From positions 476,708,806-476,772,805 of the forward strand of contig OZ010795.1 in the NCBI GenBank assembly GCA_963932465.1: DNA of 64,000 nucleotides, read 5' to 3'. A model generated the notes under the pieces. That model was given only the letters and a program-made list of their open reading frames with translations, made no database searches and was not told where the DNA came from. Source of the stretch: Maratus speciosus. Lineage: Eukaryota > Arthropoda > Arachnida > Araneae > Salticidae. Both the position numbers and the translations under genes were made by a program. Of this stretch, positions 48,346 to 60,453 are shown piece after piece. Every line of letters begins with the position of its first letter. Positions within the stretch are counted from its first letter, which is position 1.

Positions 48346-48450
48346 AAAATATCTAGTCACTTCTATCATAGACGGCCCCTTAAACCATCATTTTGCCGTT
48401 TTTAGGTAGATTTCGTATGAAATACTACCTATTACATTCTCCCCCATTCA
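48346..48450 (-). repeat. 105-bp repeat, also at 49577-49681
   Basis: The two copies are in the same orientation. They run from CAAAATATCTAGTCACTTC through CATAGACGGCCCCTTAAACC to the GGTAGATTTCG end of the modular family (inverted) and ACATTCTCCCC. They differ at only one or two positions. Confidence 0.85.
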
Positions 48451-48489
48451 CACAATCACAAATTTAAGGGCTGCTGAATAATACACAAA

Positions 48490-48527
<38 letters not shown>

Positions 48528-49145
48528 TAAAGGATTTAAGTTAAATACTTATGAAAATTTCTCACTTCTTGGTCACACTGTCTTGAAGGCATTTTGCAAA
48601 CTCAGTTGAAAATAACATTTATTTTATGTGAAAATCAGCATAGATGTTGTGATTTATTGGTTTGCTTTTAAAGCAAAGCACATCCGGCTGTTAAAAAGTG
48701 AAATCAAAATGTAAAATGGTCAAACAGTGTAGTTTTTATGATGAAAAGAATAGAGGCCCACATATATGGACCCAGGTAATTAAGAGGTTAAACAGGATGC
48801 CTCATTTGTACTTAGCCCCCGGAAATGTTGGTTTTAGAAAAAAGTACAGTAGAAAACAAAACAAAACAATTATACTTATGTCATACTCATACCTGTATTT
48901 TTAAGAAATGCAGTTGTCATAGCAGGTGGCTGGACATAATCTCCTCGAGATTCCTAACACGTATGCAACACATAATCCTGTACAGTTATCCAGAACCAAC
49001 GTTTTACAGGTCTACGTTTTAATGAAACAACCATTGTCATTCTTACACTATTGATATAAAACGTTTGATAAGCAGGTTCGTTATTCAAGTTTTGAATTTC
49101 TAAATGTCAAACTTCTGTATAATGCTCAGACTTCGAAACAAGGTA
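48451..49145. other. AT-rich DNA with a 32-T run
   Basis: The T run lies at 48495-48526. Short frames at 48698-49022 have no domains. Confidence 0.5.
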
Positions 49146-49632
49146 CAGTCGTGAAAAAAAACTAAACACCCCTTACTAACTCTGCAAAAAATTATCGTAG
49201 AAGACAGTTACTGGTACCAAACGATTGGTAATAAAGTCTACTTTTAAATGATGTATATAAAATTTGCTTAAGAGGTCATCTACATATTAAAACTAATCAT
49301 AACTTGTTTTTTTTTTTGTTTTTTCAATAGCAGTACACAGTTCTGACAGCATAAATGAACTCTACACCCTTCAATTAGCCTAAAAACAAATTTTTATGCA
49401 ATTCGTACGATAAGTTTCCGAGAAATGAATTATGTTAAGCATATTTTAGAGATTGTATCCAAGTTTAAGTTCGGTTCTCGATTGTTGACCGAGAGAGCCC
49501 CCTTCTTGATCAAGGTATCTTAAGCGCCACTCAAGAGTCATTTGAAGACTGCTAGATTATAGGATAGCATAAGGAATTTCAAAATATCTAGTCACTTCTA
49601 TCATAGACGGCCCCTTAAACCATCATTTTGCC

Positions 49633-49782
49633 CTTTTTAGGTAGATTTCGTATGAAATACTACCTATTACATTCTCCCCTAGGTTGGAATTTCTGAAAAA
49701 GTTTTGCAGATCTACACCAAAGATGACCCCTAGAATCCAAAACCACCCTCAGTAAAAAACTTTATCTATCTATCTATCTATC

Positions 49783-49836
<54 letters not shown>

Positions 49837-51088
49837 TTTCTTCTGGATGCGATAACTTCTGCAATTCTGCATAAATCTCTTCCAAACTGATACATAAAAT
49901 CAAGGGGCATAAATTCTCGGTCAAGTTCGTTAATGGGCAAAATCGGACAAAGGGGATGAAAATAGGGAGGGGGTTTGTGAAAACCGAAAAAACTCCATAA
50001 CTTCTTCATTTTTCTACATATCAAATCCGTACAAACTTTTTATTACTTCTAAAAATAGGGCCAAAAATTTATGTATCACAGATTTTTGATAAAATTAAAA
50101 ATGGGCTCAAGGGGTGCAAAAATAGGGTTTTTTGAAAAAAAAATTTTCATAACTTCGTCAATTTTTAAGAAATCAAATACAATTAATTTTATTATAAATC
50201 TCCTTAATATTATCTACAACATTTATATTCACAAGTTTTTGATAGGACCAATTCGTACCGCAAAAATAAATAAATAAATAAATAACCGAAAACAAAAAGG
50301 GAGAGCTGAAGAAGAAAAAAATCCATAACTCCGTCAATTCACAGGATATAAAATCCCCATGAATTTATCATATATCTCCTTAATATTGTCTACAACATTT
50401 ATTTAGACAAGTTTTTGATAGGATCAATTCTTACAGCGAAAACAAAGAAAAAATACATAGCGGTTGAAGAAAAAAATCGTCTTATTCAGGATGTATTCAA
50501 ATCAAAACTGCTTCTTTTCTGACTCATTTTAAAATTCATTTTTGCTCTCAAACACATCCAATTGGTAGATTCTCTTATTCAGAAACTATATAATATACCT
50601 AATGATCGATTTTTTTTATAGAGGCAGAATATATTTAAAAAAATGAAGTCAAAGTGGGCATTTTGAACAGAATTTCCCGAAGCGCTTGTGTTAGAAACGA
50701 AAAATATTGTCGTACTGAGAAAATAATTGTTTATAAATCAAGTTTTAATTAATTGAACGAAAAATAAAAACACAGGTCGCTTATAAATCTCTTCAAAAAT
50801 CATGTCAGCAAGTTTCATATTTTTTCAATTAAAAATGAATCTGAAAATGTGCCAGAAAATTTCGAGTTGTTGAGCATGGAAAAAGTATTTTTTTTAATAC
50901 CGACTTAACATGATTCTGATAAAACCGGCTATTATATAAAAATGAAATAAAAACTCGTCAAAAGAGGCCAGATAAAATTGTTAAAGTGGGTTTATCTCTA
51001 ATCATGATTTAGTTTTTGTCGGTGAAATTAGCATACTTAACTTCGAAATCTACCTCCACCTGTAGGCCGGGCCGGCAGGGATTTTTTA
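49633..51088 (-). mobile_element. Modular repeat family, inverted copy inside the Tc1-like frame
   Basis: Read on the minus strand, it starts AAAAAATCCCTGCCGGCCCG and ends CGAAATCTACCTAAAAA, as at 4331-6828. It has one set of modules where the long copy has an internal duplication. Frames at 49833-50024 and 50071-50277 are the same chance frames seen near 5397 and 6197. Confidence 0.65.
49762..49832. repeat. (TATC)n(TA)n microsatellite
   Basis: Compound run of TATC and then TA repeats at the family position of the modular repeat, longer here than in the other copies. Confidence 0.9.
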
Positions 51089-51786
51089 AGCATAATTTGA
51101 AAACTACTTGGAAGAAAAATGTGAATTTGGATTTCCATAAAGCAGGACTTAATAAATCTAAATCCATCAAAAAAATTGTAGGTTGCAGTTCATATTTTTT
51201 CGAATATTAATTTTATAATTCATAATTCATATCATAAAATTACAAAAATTGCATGGGCATTTTAGTATTATTGCTACACAAAAAATTAGCACATTAGGAG
51301 TATAATGTCAGGAGATATTAATAAAAATATGAAAATGTAATTTAACATTAGAAGTACTAAATTTTGAATGTTTATAATTCAAAAACTTTTCAATAAAATG
51401 AAATTTGGTGTCTAGGCAGAGTTTTAACCGAAGATTTTAAATATCTTGTTAAAATTGAGTATTGACATTGAAAAAAAATGAATTTTGGGTTTGTTTTAAT
51501 ATGTAGATGGCCCCTTAAGCACATTTTATACACATCATTTAAAAGTAGACGTTATTTCCAATCGTTTGGTAGCAATAACTTTCTTCTACGATAATTTGTT
51601 GAGAAGTTAGTAGGTTTTACTTTTTTATAGGTGTTTACTTTTTTTTTCCACGGCTGTACATTATAAAGATGTGCAAATCAAGTTGGTCAGCTTTAAGCTT
51701 TCATTTTTTTAAAGAGTATAAATGAAGGTGAGATATACGTAAATCTTTATTTTTTTTAATCTTATTATTTAATTACATAAAAAAGG

Positions 51787-52078
51787 TAAAATTTCATAAA
51801 TAAGAATGTATTCCTTAAAAGCACACAACCTTTCTCAGTGGTACACAAAAAACCCCCAAGAACTTTAATATGAACTTGTAGTATTAAAAATAAAATGTAA
51901 AATCTACGTTTCGACCCGATACTGCAGTCGTCCTTAAGATAAAATATGATGGTAAAAAAAAAAAAAAAAAAAACAATTTTTAATTGTACAAGTTCATGTT
52001 ACAGTTCTTGTGTTTTCTGTACATCACTGAGCAAGGTTGTATGTTTTTAACGAATACATTCTTATTTATTATATTTTA
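51787..52078. mobile_element. MITE with about 90-bp inverted arms
   Basis: The left arm 51787-51878 and the right arm 51985-52078 are inverted complements, sharing ATAAATAAGAATGTATTC, ACAACCTT and ATGAACTTGTA. The loop holds CTACGTTTCGACCCGATAC and a 20-base A run. On the minus strand the loop reads CTTAAGGACGAC...GTCGAAACGTAG, which is close to a hammerhead core but not a match. Confidence 0.6.
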
Positions 52079-52134
52079 TGGCGTAATTGCCCATTATGTG
52101 TTAATAAAATTTCATTTCAGAATGTTTGGAATTA

Positions 52135-52827
52135 CATTCGATGCTCGTTTTAGCGTCCATTATAGCGACTGTTTCATTATAACGACCTATGCAAAATGTC
52201 CCGAAATATATCCCTTTTATGATATGTTATTTTTACATCCAATATAACGTCCGTCCAGCAGCTTATTTCCCAATACAGCGACCGAATTGAACTTTCCTCC
52301 AGATTTTTTCCCCCCAAAAGAATTACCATTTTCATTACCCAAGAACTCACTGCTCACTGCGCGTTGATGCCTATTGTAAAATGTCTTAAAATGACCCTTT
52401 ACAACATTTTTTTAAAGACACGAAAACACAAAAATACTTATTAAAATTAACTAATTTAGATGAAAAATTTTGTTTAACGAAAATATCAAATGCACAAAAA
52501 ATAAACAACTGTTTCGAAATTTTTTTGTAGAAAATAAATGTTAATTTTTTTGTGTGTCTGATTTAGCATTTACATTAAATTTTATTTTAGAAATACGTAA
52601 CCGTTCTCTTAAATTGATTTCTATAATTATTTATTGTCAATGTTTATTTGATACAAAAGAAAAAATAATTTATTAATAATGTTGTATTAAAAAATTTCAT
52701 TAGAAACCTTAATTTCAGAGGTTGTTAGAGTTTTTTTTTTTTTTCGTTCACTTTCGTTATAGCGGCTTTCGATTGTAACGACCCTCATTTTTGGCACGGT
52801 AGGGGTCTTTATAACGAACGTCGGCTG
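52135..52827. mobile_element. Pogo-like MITE, GTTATAACG type
   Basis: The left terminus is CATTCGATGCTCGTTTTAGCG. The complement of the right terminus is CAGCCGACGTTCGTTATAAAG. Subterminal copies of ATAACGACC and GTTATAGCGGC occur on both sides. TA flanks both ends (52133-52134, 52828-52829). This terminal style is common in pogo-type elements. There is no coding sequence. Confidence 0.6.
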
Positions 52828-53300
52828 TATTTCGATTATCAATCTGTTACAAAAAAAAAGTTTTTATTTTGGATTGGGAAAAAATGGATTCTGTATATTA
52901 TTCCAGTTAACATCCCTGTGAAGTGTGAAGCAAGTAATAGTATGATATTACTCTTCTGACATCTTTTCACGTTTCTTTGACCCATGTTTGATTTTATTAT
53001 AATTTTATGGGAATTTTATTCGATTAACTATTTAACCTGTTAGTTAGATATTTCAAATATTTTCCTATTCGAAGAAATAAAAAAAATCTTTAATTCTGTA
53101 TATTTCATAGCGCAATATTTAAACGTACTTATATAATATATAAATGTATAGATTGTACATATCTGCTAACCATGAGATGTTCGATTATCACTATTTTCGA
53201 AGATACTCGTATGTTCGTACTATCTAATAACATTGTTATTATTTAAAGACATTCTTTGATAAAATAGATCAAAGATTTCTATTACAAAATAATAGTAGTA
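52828..53300. other. AT-rich DNA without recognisable gene
   Basis: Flank between two pogo-type elements. Nothing was assigned. Confidence 0.5.
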
Positions 53301-53978
53301 CAGTAATCCCTTAACATTCGCAATGGTTAGGTTCGCGAAAACCTTCGCGAATGTCAAAACCGCGAATGTTGAGACTACCTTCCCGTGCATAAAAGGGGAT
53401 TAGGTTTTATAATTTTTTCTTTAAAATGAAAATAGCAATTGAAACGTAAAAAAAATATTTTTTAAGCATTAAAATGTACATACTCTAAATAAATTTGAAT
53501 GTTTATAAACATATTGTATGACGATTATTTGCTAATTGATCGCTGAAAAAAAATAGTGATATGCGATTGTTTGGCAGAAGAGATGCTTTGTTCATGGATA
53601 TCTATGTAAAGAAAAAGTTGCGGCCTCGAATTCTCCTTAAAATTTAAGGCTTCTCACTAGCAAAGGATCGCATGCCATTGCTTTTCCAACAAGTTCTTGT
53701 TGAAGTTTTAAAATTTCCTTTACATTTTTTGCAGAAAATGTTTCACCTGCAATAAAAAAAATTTAATTTTAGAAAGTTTAGGAAATAAAAAAAAATCTAC
53801 ATAAAAAAGAAATACGTTTACCTCCAGCTTCAGAATTCCTGCTCTCATCGTCAGTGTCGCTCTCTGGTTCTGTAATTTTTTCTTCAAGGATTTCTATAAT
53901 TCTTCTTCAGTAAGTCCGTTGTCATGGGATGTTATCAGATCTTCCACGTCTCTCCTCATATCGTCAAAACCATCACTA

Positions 53979-56769
53979 GTCCAGGCATTAGGTGCTCAAA
54001 AAGGACAAATAGGGGAAAGATTTGGTGTAGTTTTGATATCTGGTACCTTTATGTTTTGAGGTGCGCTGAACACGAATCTGAAGTTTGCCAACAAAATTTT
54101 TCCCGGGAAACACGTTTTTTTGGCAAAAAACAGGAAAAAAAACGGGATTTTCTTTGTTTTTTCCAAATAACTTCAAAATTATACATTTTACGTAAAAGTC
54201 CTCAATACATAAATTGAAGAGGATAAAATTTCCTACATTTTATGTAGCAAAAGGTTTTTTCTCTGATCAATGGCTTAGCCGTGACAACGCCACAAAAATG
54301 GGAGTGAAAATCAAAAAATTCAGAGAAAACTGAAATTACGCCGCTATACGTAGATTTAACATTAAAACTGACCATTTTACACAAGCATTCACTATAAATT
54401 ATACTAAACATTATATGAATGACTACATTTTACAATGAAGTTGCTGATAATAAATAGGACGACTCATTATGAATCATTATTTAATTATAAATAAACATGT
54501 ACATTCGTAAGTACATTTATTTAAAAAACAAGAAAGTATTATTTCCGCTTTCTTTTACTTGAGGGTCCCTGCTTTTCACTGACATCTACAGCATAGAAAA
54601 TAGACGTATAGAATTAGTGGGTGTTTTTATTACTACCAACAGTATAAAATAAATGTTTTTTTTAATAAAAAATATTTGATACCTTCTGGCATGACTTTGT
54701 CTTGACATTTTAGTTCAAGTACCATTTTTTTTTTTTTTTTTAAATCAAAGACAGCAGAATTTAACTTAGTCACATAAATAAACTTTTGCATCATTATGCA
54801 ACGGCAACAAGATTTAAAATGTAACGAAAATGTGAATTTGGTTCAAAATATTTTGTTTATAGAGGAAAATTACAATGAATAGCACATGAAGTTTTTCAAG
54901 AGCGAAATGTTTAAATTTATGACCAAATTTGGACAAAAATTGCCAGTTGTATGTAGATATATCGGGACAAAATCATTTAAAATATATTACTATATTTTTG
55001 TTATAATTTGTTAAAATATATAACAAATTTACTTACAGGTAAATATATATATTTACCTGTATTAATTATTTATTAAATACAAGCTGCAAATTCTGAGTGG
55101 TTACAAAATTGATCCAGACAAATTCTCCATATTCAGATTTGATACAATGCAAAACATAATGTAGGCATTTTCTCATGTTATATTAATCATGATATCTTAT
55201 GATTCCCAATCTTTACATAAGGTTCCTGTTAGGTTTCCTGTAAGGTTTGTGCAGAAATAAATATGAATATACAACAGAATATGCAACACAGCAATTTTCA
55301 CTAATGCTGTCGAATGTTTGTCCCGTACCTTAAATTTTAGAAAAAGAAATTTTAGAATTTGTTATAATAATACAAAAATAGTTTTATCACTTTAGCTTCC
55401 ATACCGTTAAGAAAGTATCATTAAAATTATCAAGAAGAACGTATAAATCATGCGTCAATCAGATTATGGAACATTTTTGAACGCATTCGGGCTACTATAA
55501 TAAAACTTCATAGTTTAATAACGTGAAAAACGATGTCTAACTAATAATTTGTAAAACAGATAACACGTTTGAAAACACAATTTCAACCAAAATCGAAAAA
55601 ATAGCTCAAAATTTTGTACATCTCTGTATATGAACTATAGATTTATCATATAATTCACAATATGCTAAAATTTAGAACTGTTAGTGAACGCATAGCACAG
55701 TTGAAAATTCCTCGTTAGCAATTTCTGGCAATAAGCGGGTATATAGATGTCTTGTGCAGCCCTATATATGATTTATAGAATTTATACACGCTAAATAGTA
55801 TGCAATGTTTTTAATTTAAAAAGTGTTCCACAACTGAAAATGCACTCACATCAATTATTGTTCATACAGAGAAAAATATAACTGATTTATTTTGTGTGCC
55901 CCTGTATATGAAAGATCAATGGCACATCATATTCAATAGTAAGCATCTTATAGAGCACCTCGGAGATATATATCAATTTAAATACTTTTGAAAAGGTGTA
56001 ACATGAGCAAAATACACCACAAACAATTTTTCTCTATAGACCGTAATGTAACATAATTCTTTTTAGTGTCCCTGTAAATGATCGATAAATACTACCCATA
56101 AACCCATACCATATTCTATAAGAAATCCCCTTGTAGTGCACTTCATAGATATGTATATAAATTTCAAAGTGTTTGAAATTATGAAACATTATTGGAAAAA
56201 AAACACAAACGATTTTTCCCCATAGGCCGTAATATAATGAAATACTTTTGAATGTCCCTGTAACGAAATTATGACTGCTACACGCAGCATTTTACAATAC
56301 GTAACATTCAATAGTGAATATCAATAACTTTTTTCAATTTCATGGCGATGCGACTACAGTGACGCCAAAAATAATTATGGCCAACTAGAATCGGTAAATC
56401 ACCCACCGTGCACTGCCGTAATTCCCGTTTTTTCAGAATTTTTTTATTTTCACACCCATTTTTGCGGCGTTGTCACGGCTAAACCATTGATCAGAGAAAA
56501 AAACTTTTATTACGTAAAATGTAGGAAATTTTATCCTCTTTAATTTATGTATTGAGGACTTTTGCGTAAAATGCATAATTTTGAAGTTATTTTGAAAAAA
56601 CAAAGAAAATCCCGTTTTTTTTCCAGTTTTTTGCCAAAAAAAACGTGTTTCCCGGAATAAATTTTGTTGGCAAACTTCAGATTCGTGTTCAGCGACCCAA
56701 AAAACATAAAGGCACCAAATATCAAAACTACACCAAAACTTTCCTCTATTTTCTACCAAATGACTGGAC
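53979..56769. mobile_element. Foldback element inserted in the Tigger copy
   Basis: The termini GTCCAGGCATTAGGTG and the complement GTCCAGTCATTTGGTA are inverted, and TA is duplicated on both sides. The arms of about 350 bases (to 54350 and from 56420) share GTGTAGTTTTGATAT, GTGCGCTGAACACGAATCTG or its GGGTCGCTG variant, AACACGTTTTTTTGGCAAAA and TTGTCACGGCTAA. The middle contains a module array. Open frames in the arms (54- and 56-kb) are mirror images of each other and not genes. The termini match those of the element at the start of the window. Confidence 0.75.
55440..56300 (+). repeat. Module array inside the foldback element
   Basis: It opens AAATCATGCGTC and continues with CTCTGTATATGAACTATAG (55626), CCCTATATATGATTTATAG (55770), CCCTGTATATGAAAG (55901), CCCTGTAAATGATCG (56073) and CCCTGTAACG (56255). 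The order and spacing parallel the arms at 41527-42755 and 62500-63283. Confidence 0.65.
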
Positions 56770-57841
56770 TACACCTCCGACCTGATGAGCCAGTTTCACA
56801 ATTTCTTCTAGAGGTTCGCAAATTCAAGATATTTGTTTTACTTTTTGTACCACTTGGAGCCAAATATTTAGTCAACAAGCATTGATTGAGCTTTCACTAA
56901 TTTCTATCCAGGATACAGCAGTTTCGGTAATAAAGTCTGCTATGTTGGATTTTTTCCAACTCGATGTGACCGTGGCTTCTGAATTTGCTTCAATGGGTTC
57001 CAAAATTTGTTTGAAAGATCTTCTTGTGTAGTAAGCTTTGAACACAGCTATGTTTGAAAATTTCAAACCATCGTTTACTAGCATTGAAGTCAAATGAAGT
57101 CGAATCCTTTTATTTCATCGTATCAAATAATATTTTAGCTTTGGCTTGTATTAAAGCTGAACTTAGCGGGCTTGCTTCCGGTTCATATCTCCTATCCAAA
57201 TACTTAAGGCATTTTCAGTTTCTTCCACCGACTTATTACGCACTTGCGATACGGTTTTTATGGTAGTCGGCGCACTTGCTGCGACACTGTCTCTTATAGC
57301 CTTTTCATTTTTTTCAATTGATCTAAACGTAGAATCATTAATATTAAAATAACGACCGACCACAGATGTTCTATCTCCCATTCGCAACTTATCTAAAATT
57401 TTAACTTTTTAGGAAAGGTTCGAAACCTCTTTCACTCTTTTATCTGGAGGCGACATGATGAAAGTTATATTATTTAGATTTTCTGAAAACTAAGATGAAA
57501 GAATAGACAACAAATTGAAACAGCAATTTCTCTCTACGGGGACTTACGTAATTGGAATGTTAAACGAAACTAAGAAAGAGTATGCGCATTATATACTTTG
57601 AATCGAGGATTTGCGTTTTGAGTTTTTAGTAGAAATTGAAGAAATGCCAATATCGAACAGAGAAAGGGGATAATAGTCTATTTTTAGCATCAAGTCATAT
57701 TTCAGGAAAAAAAATGTAAGGTTACTTTGTAATATTTTATATATATATAAAGCAACCAAGACAAATATTCCCGAATGTTCAAATATTCTTCATTTTTTAT
57801 TTCGAGAATAATCAAAACTCACGAATGTTAAGGGATTACTG

Positions 57842-59249
57842 TTTTCAAAAATCTGGTAGTCGGCAGCTCTGTCCGCATTCCTGGTAGAAAAGTAGTACTG
57901 ATTACATTAAATCATAGTATTGCACTAACATTGCATTAATCGAAAAGACTTCTAATAAAATATCAAATTTGGTAAAATATTGGGTTTGCAATTGAAATTT
58001 TTGCAAAGATATTTCTTTACAGAAAAATTGGCTTTATAATGGAAACATTAGTAACGAAAAAGCACAATTTTACAAGCTAAAATTAGTGCAATATTAGCAA
58101 AATGTAGACATTCGAATTTTGGGGCAATATCTGGTACAAATATTTCCTGTTTTAGCCTAGATATAACCAAAGTACGGGCAAGAGCACTATCTTTTTCCCA
58201 GTATTCTTTTCCAGCTATGGTTGCTTGGAATAGTAATCTTAAGAATTGAACGATAAATACCTCATTTCATTGAAAAAAGTAATAATATGTTAGATAGTCT
58301 CAGCTAATGGCCTGGTCTAAAATTCTAACGTATTTACTTAATTTTATTAAATATATACATTTTGGAATTTGCCAAGCCTCTAAATCGCGAAAATTCATTT
58401 AAAAATTATTTTTAAATCTGCTTTTATACAAACATCTTCAAGAAAGGTTATTCACCCCTAAACAACCTAAATAAAAACATAAATAGCAGTAAAATACTCA
58501 AAACACATTTTTCACGCAAAAAGGATATATGCCTGTCATGCTAGATAAACTTATACCTACTGACTACAGAAGACTATATTATTTGAGGAAGTCTACTTTC
58601 AACTAAAGAAAAATATACTCACTCAGAAAAGAGTTATCCGTTTGCAATATTCCCAAAGCTCACGTTTTATATTCATTGTTTTCAAATAATACAAGGAAGA
58701 GTATGAATAAAAACCTGGATTTTTTAGATGCACGAAGAGATGAAGATGGGTAAAAGAAATACGGATATTGTAGTAAGAAAAATATTTGTCTTCTTTCATG
58801 AAGTAAAATTTCTATGAACATAATTTTAAAATAGATATATAGAAAACAGAAAAGAAATTAGATCATTAAACATACAGTTTCTATCAAACTCGTTTTTAAA
58901 AGACCAACTTTTCTTTTTATAAAGTGAATTATATTAATTTTTTTTAATATACAGAATCACTTTTTTAGAAAAAAAATATTTTTGAATTAAGAAAAAGGTT
59001 AGAATAGAGAAGAGCTGACAGAGTAAACTCAACACTATCAACATTTTTAGCATGTTTATGTAAATTTTGACAAATATGTAGCTGAAACGATGTATGTAAA
59101 TGATAGGAAATCAAAGTAGATAAAAAACAAGATTTTCTTAAAATATAAAATCAATCGCATTTTAACACATTATTTACTTGCTTTTATTTGAATTATAATA
59201 AACTCAATATAATCTACTGATATAAAAAAATTGTGCATTTTAGACGAAT
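57842..59249. other. AT-rich DNA without recognisable gene
   Basis: No frame, repeat or inverted pair was assigned. Confidence 0.5.
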
Positions 59250-59884
59250 AGTTTTTAACACTTTTCAGCATATTTGAAAAGTGTTTATGAATTGGGTTTG
59301 TTTATCTGTCCTCTAACTCGCGTAAATATACTCTGATTGCTATGTAATTGATATACGTTATTGCGCTCTACCATGGCATGTTCGGTATTAAAAATAAAAT
59401 ATGTATCCTACATAGTTCAGTTAGGGGCACTCCGTATTTAGGGGTATTCCGTTACATTGCGGTCTATGGGGGAAAATCGTTTACGGTGTATTTTAATGAT
59501 ATTACACTATTTACACTAAACATATTGAAATTGATATATATCACTGAAGTGTACTACAAGGTTCTTATTATAGAATATGTTGTGCATAGAATTTATAGTC
59601 CATTTACAAGGACACACAAAAGAACTTGGCTACAGAAGAAAATGAACAATAACTGAACTATTGAAACCTACGAGCAATAATTGTTATAAGTGCGTTTTCA
59701 GTTGTGGTATGCAATTTTAAATTTAATAGGTCTAGCTAATAGGTCTGGCATAGGTGCGTCTTACTACACAAACAGTTTCATAAGTGTAGTTCTACGGAAA
59801 ATCACTTTATTACGCTATATGTCCATTTGTGACCACAGAAGAGGGGTAGACTGTGAAAGGAGATAAAATGACTCCACACCCCAA

Positions 59885-60048
59885 ACTTCATTCTTAATGG
59901 TTTTACGCTTTTATGCACGTTTTTATTCCTGCATGCAGACCTAAGTGGTATAATTTCATGTTACAGTAAAATTATGCGCATTTTCTTCTGCCTCTATGGT
60001 GAAATTTACTTTTGTCGGGATGCGTCACTTTTCTTGCGGGTGAGCGAT
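59885..60048 (+). repeat. Dispersed repeat, copy 1 (copy 2 at 63421-63593)
   Basis: Both copies are in the same orientation. They share TGCATGCAGA, AAGT..T...TTTATGTTA, TGCCTCT, GTGAAATTTACTTTTGTCG and CGTCACTTTTCTT. The left copy lies inside an arm of the inverted module element and the right copy just outside it. Confidence 0.7.
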
Positions 60049-60453
60049 ATACAGGGCCGCACAAAATTTCTTAAGATCCGTTTATTGGCGGAAATACTTG
60101 AATAGAAATTTCCAACTGTGCATGTGTTTAATTGAACTAACTTATAGCGTACTATGTACTATATATACATATCCATAGATTATATACAAGGCTGCACAAA
60201 AAAATCTTACATTTTCTACCCTAGTCATGGCAATGGCAGAAATTTGGTTTTCAAATACGTTATGGTTATGCGTTTTCCATATTGTTCATTTAAACAGAAT
60301 CTTTCACCTTAACAAAATGTGAAGTTTTGCTATAGTATTGTGAATGAATTGGAAAGTGTTTCATAATCTGTGCTGTACGCATGGTTTTTCGTTCTTGTTT
60401 ATATAAATGAAAAATCATTTGCGGTGCATTTTAGTAGCGTTACAATATTTTAA

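Larger units (their letters stand above)
49146..51656. mobile_element. Tc1-like frame, non-autonomous
   Basis: The left end CAGTCGTGAAAAAAAACTAA and the complement of the right end, CAGCCGTGGAAAAAAAAAGT, are inverted repeats. TA follows or precedes on each side (49144-49145, 51657-51658). Homology between the arms continues for about 150 bases (AAGTAGAC, CGATTGG/CAATCG, CTTAAGNGG). The middle is filled by an inverted copy of the modular family. No transposase remains. Confidence 0.65.
53640..57456 (-). pseudogene. Tigger1-type transposase, core deleted and interrupted
   Basis: The start is the ATG reading MSPPDKRVKEVSNLS. A stop follows at once, and the CENP-B-type helix-turn-helix region MGDRTSVVGRYFNINDST and NEKAIRDSVAAS continues to WIGDMNRKQA. 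After KAKILFDTMK the homology jumps directly to IAVFKAYYTRRSFKQILE, which in this family lies just after the last catalytic Asp. So most of the DDE domain, with all catalytic residues, is missing. WKKSNIADFITETAVSWIEI and EEIVKLAHQVGG follow, then the insertion, and then EDLITSHDNGLTEEEL and a C-terminal tail near 53700-53760. Stops and frameshifts are scattered throughout. Confidence 0.85.
53301..57841 (-). mobile_element. Tigger1-like pogo transposon carrying a later insertion
   Basis: The left end CAGTAATCCCTTAACATTCG and the complement of the right end match over 20 bases. A subterminal GCGAATGTTGAG repeat lies at 53371. TA precedes the left end, but TT follows the right end. A transposase pseudogene fills the inside on the minus strand. 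The element is split at 53979-56769 by a foldback element. Without that insertion it would be about 1.75 kb, short for the family because the catalytic core is deleted. Confidence 0.85.

Noticed and set aside
53924..54217. 97-residue frame, with a similar 108-residue frame at 56433-56759
   Set aside because: The two are the mirrored arms of one foldback element. The similarity reflects the inverted repeat and not a duplicated gene.
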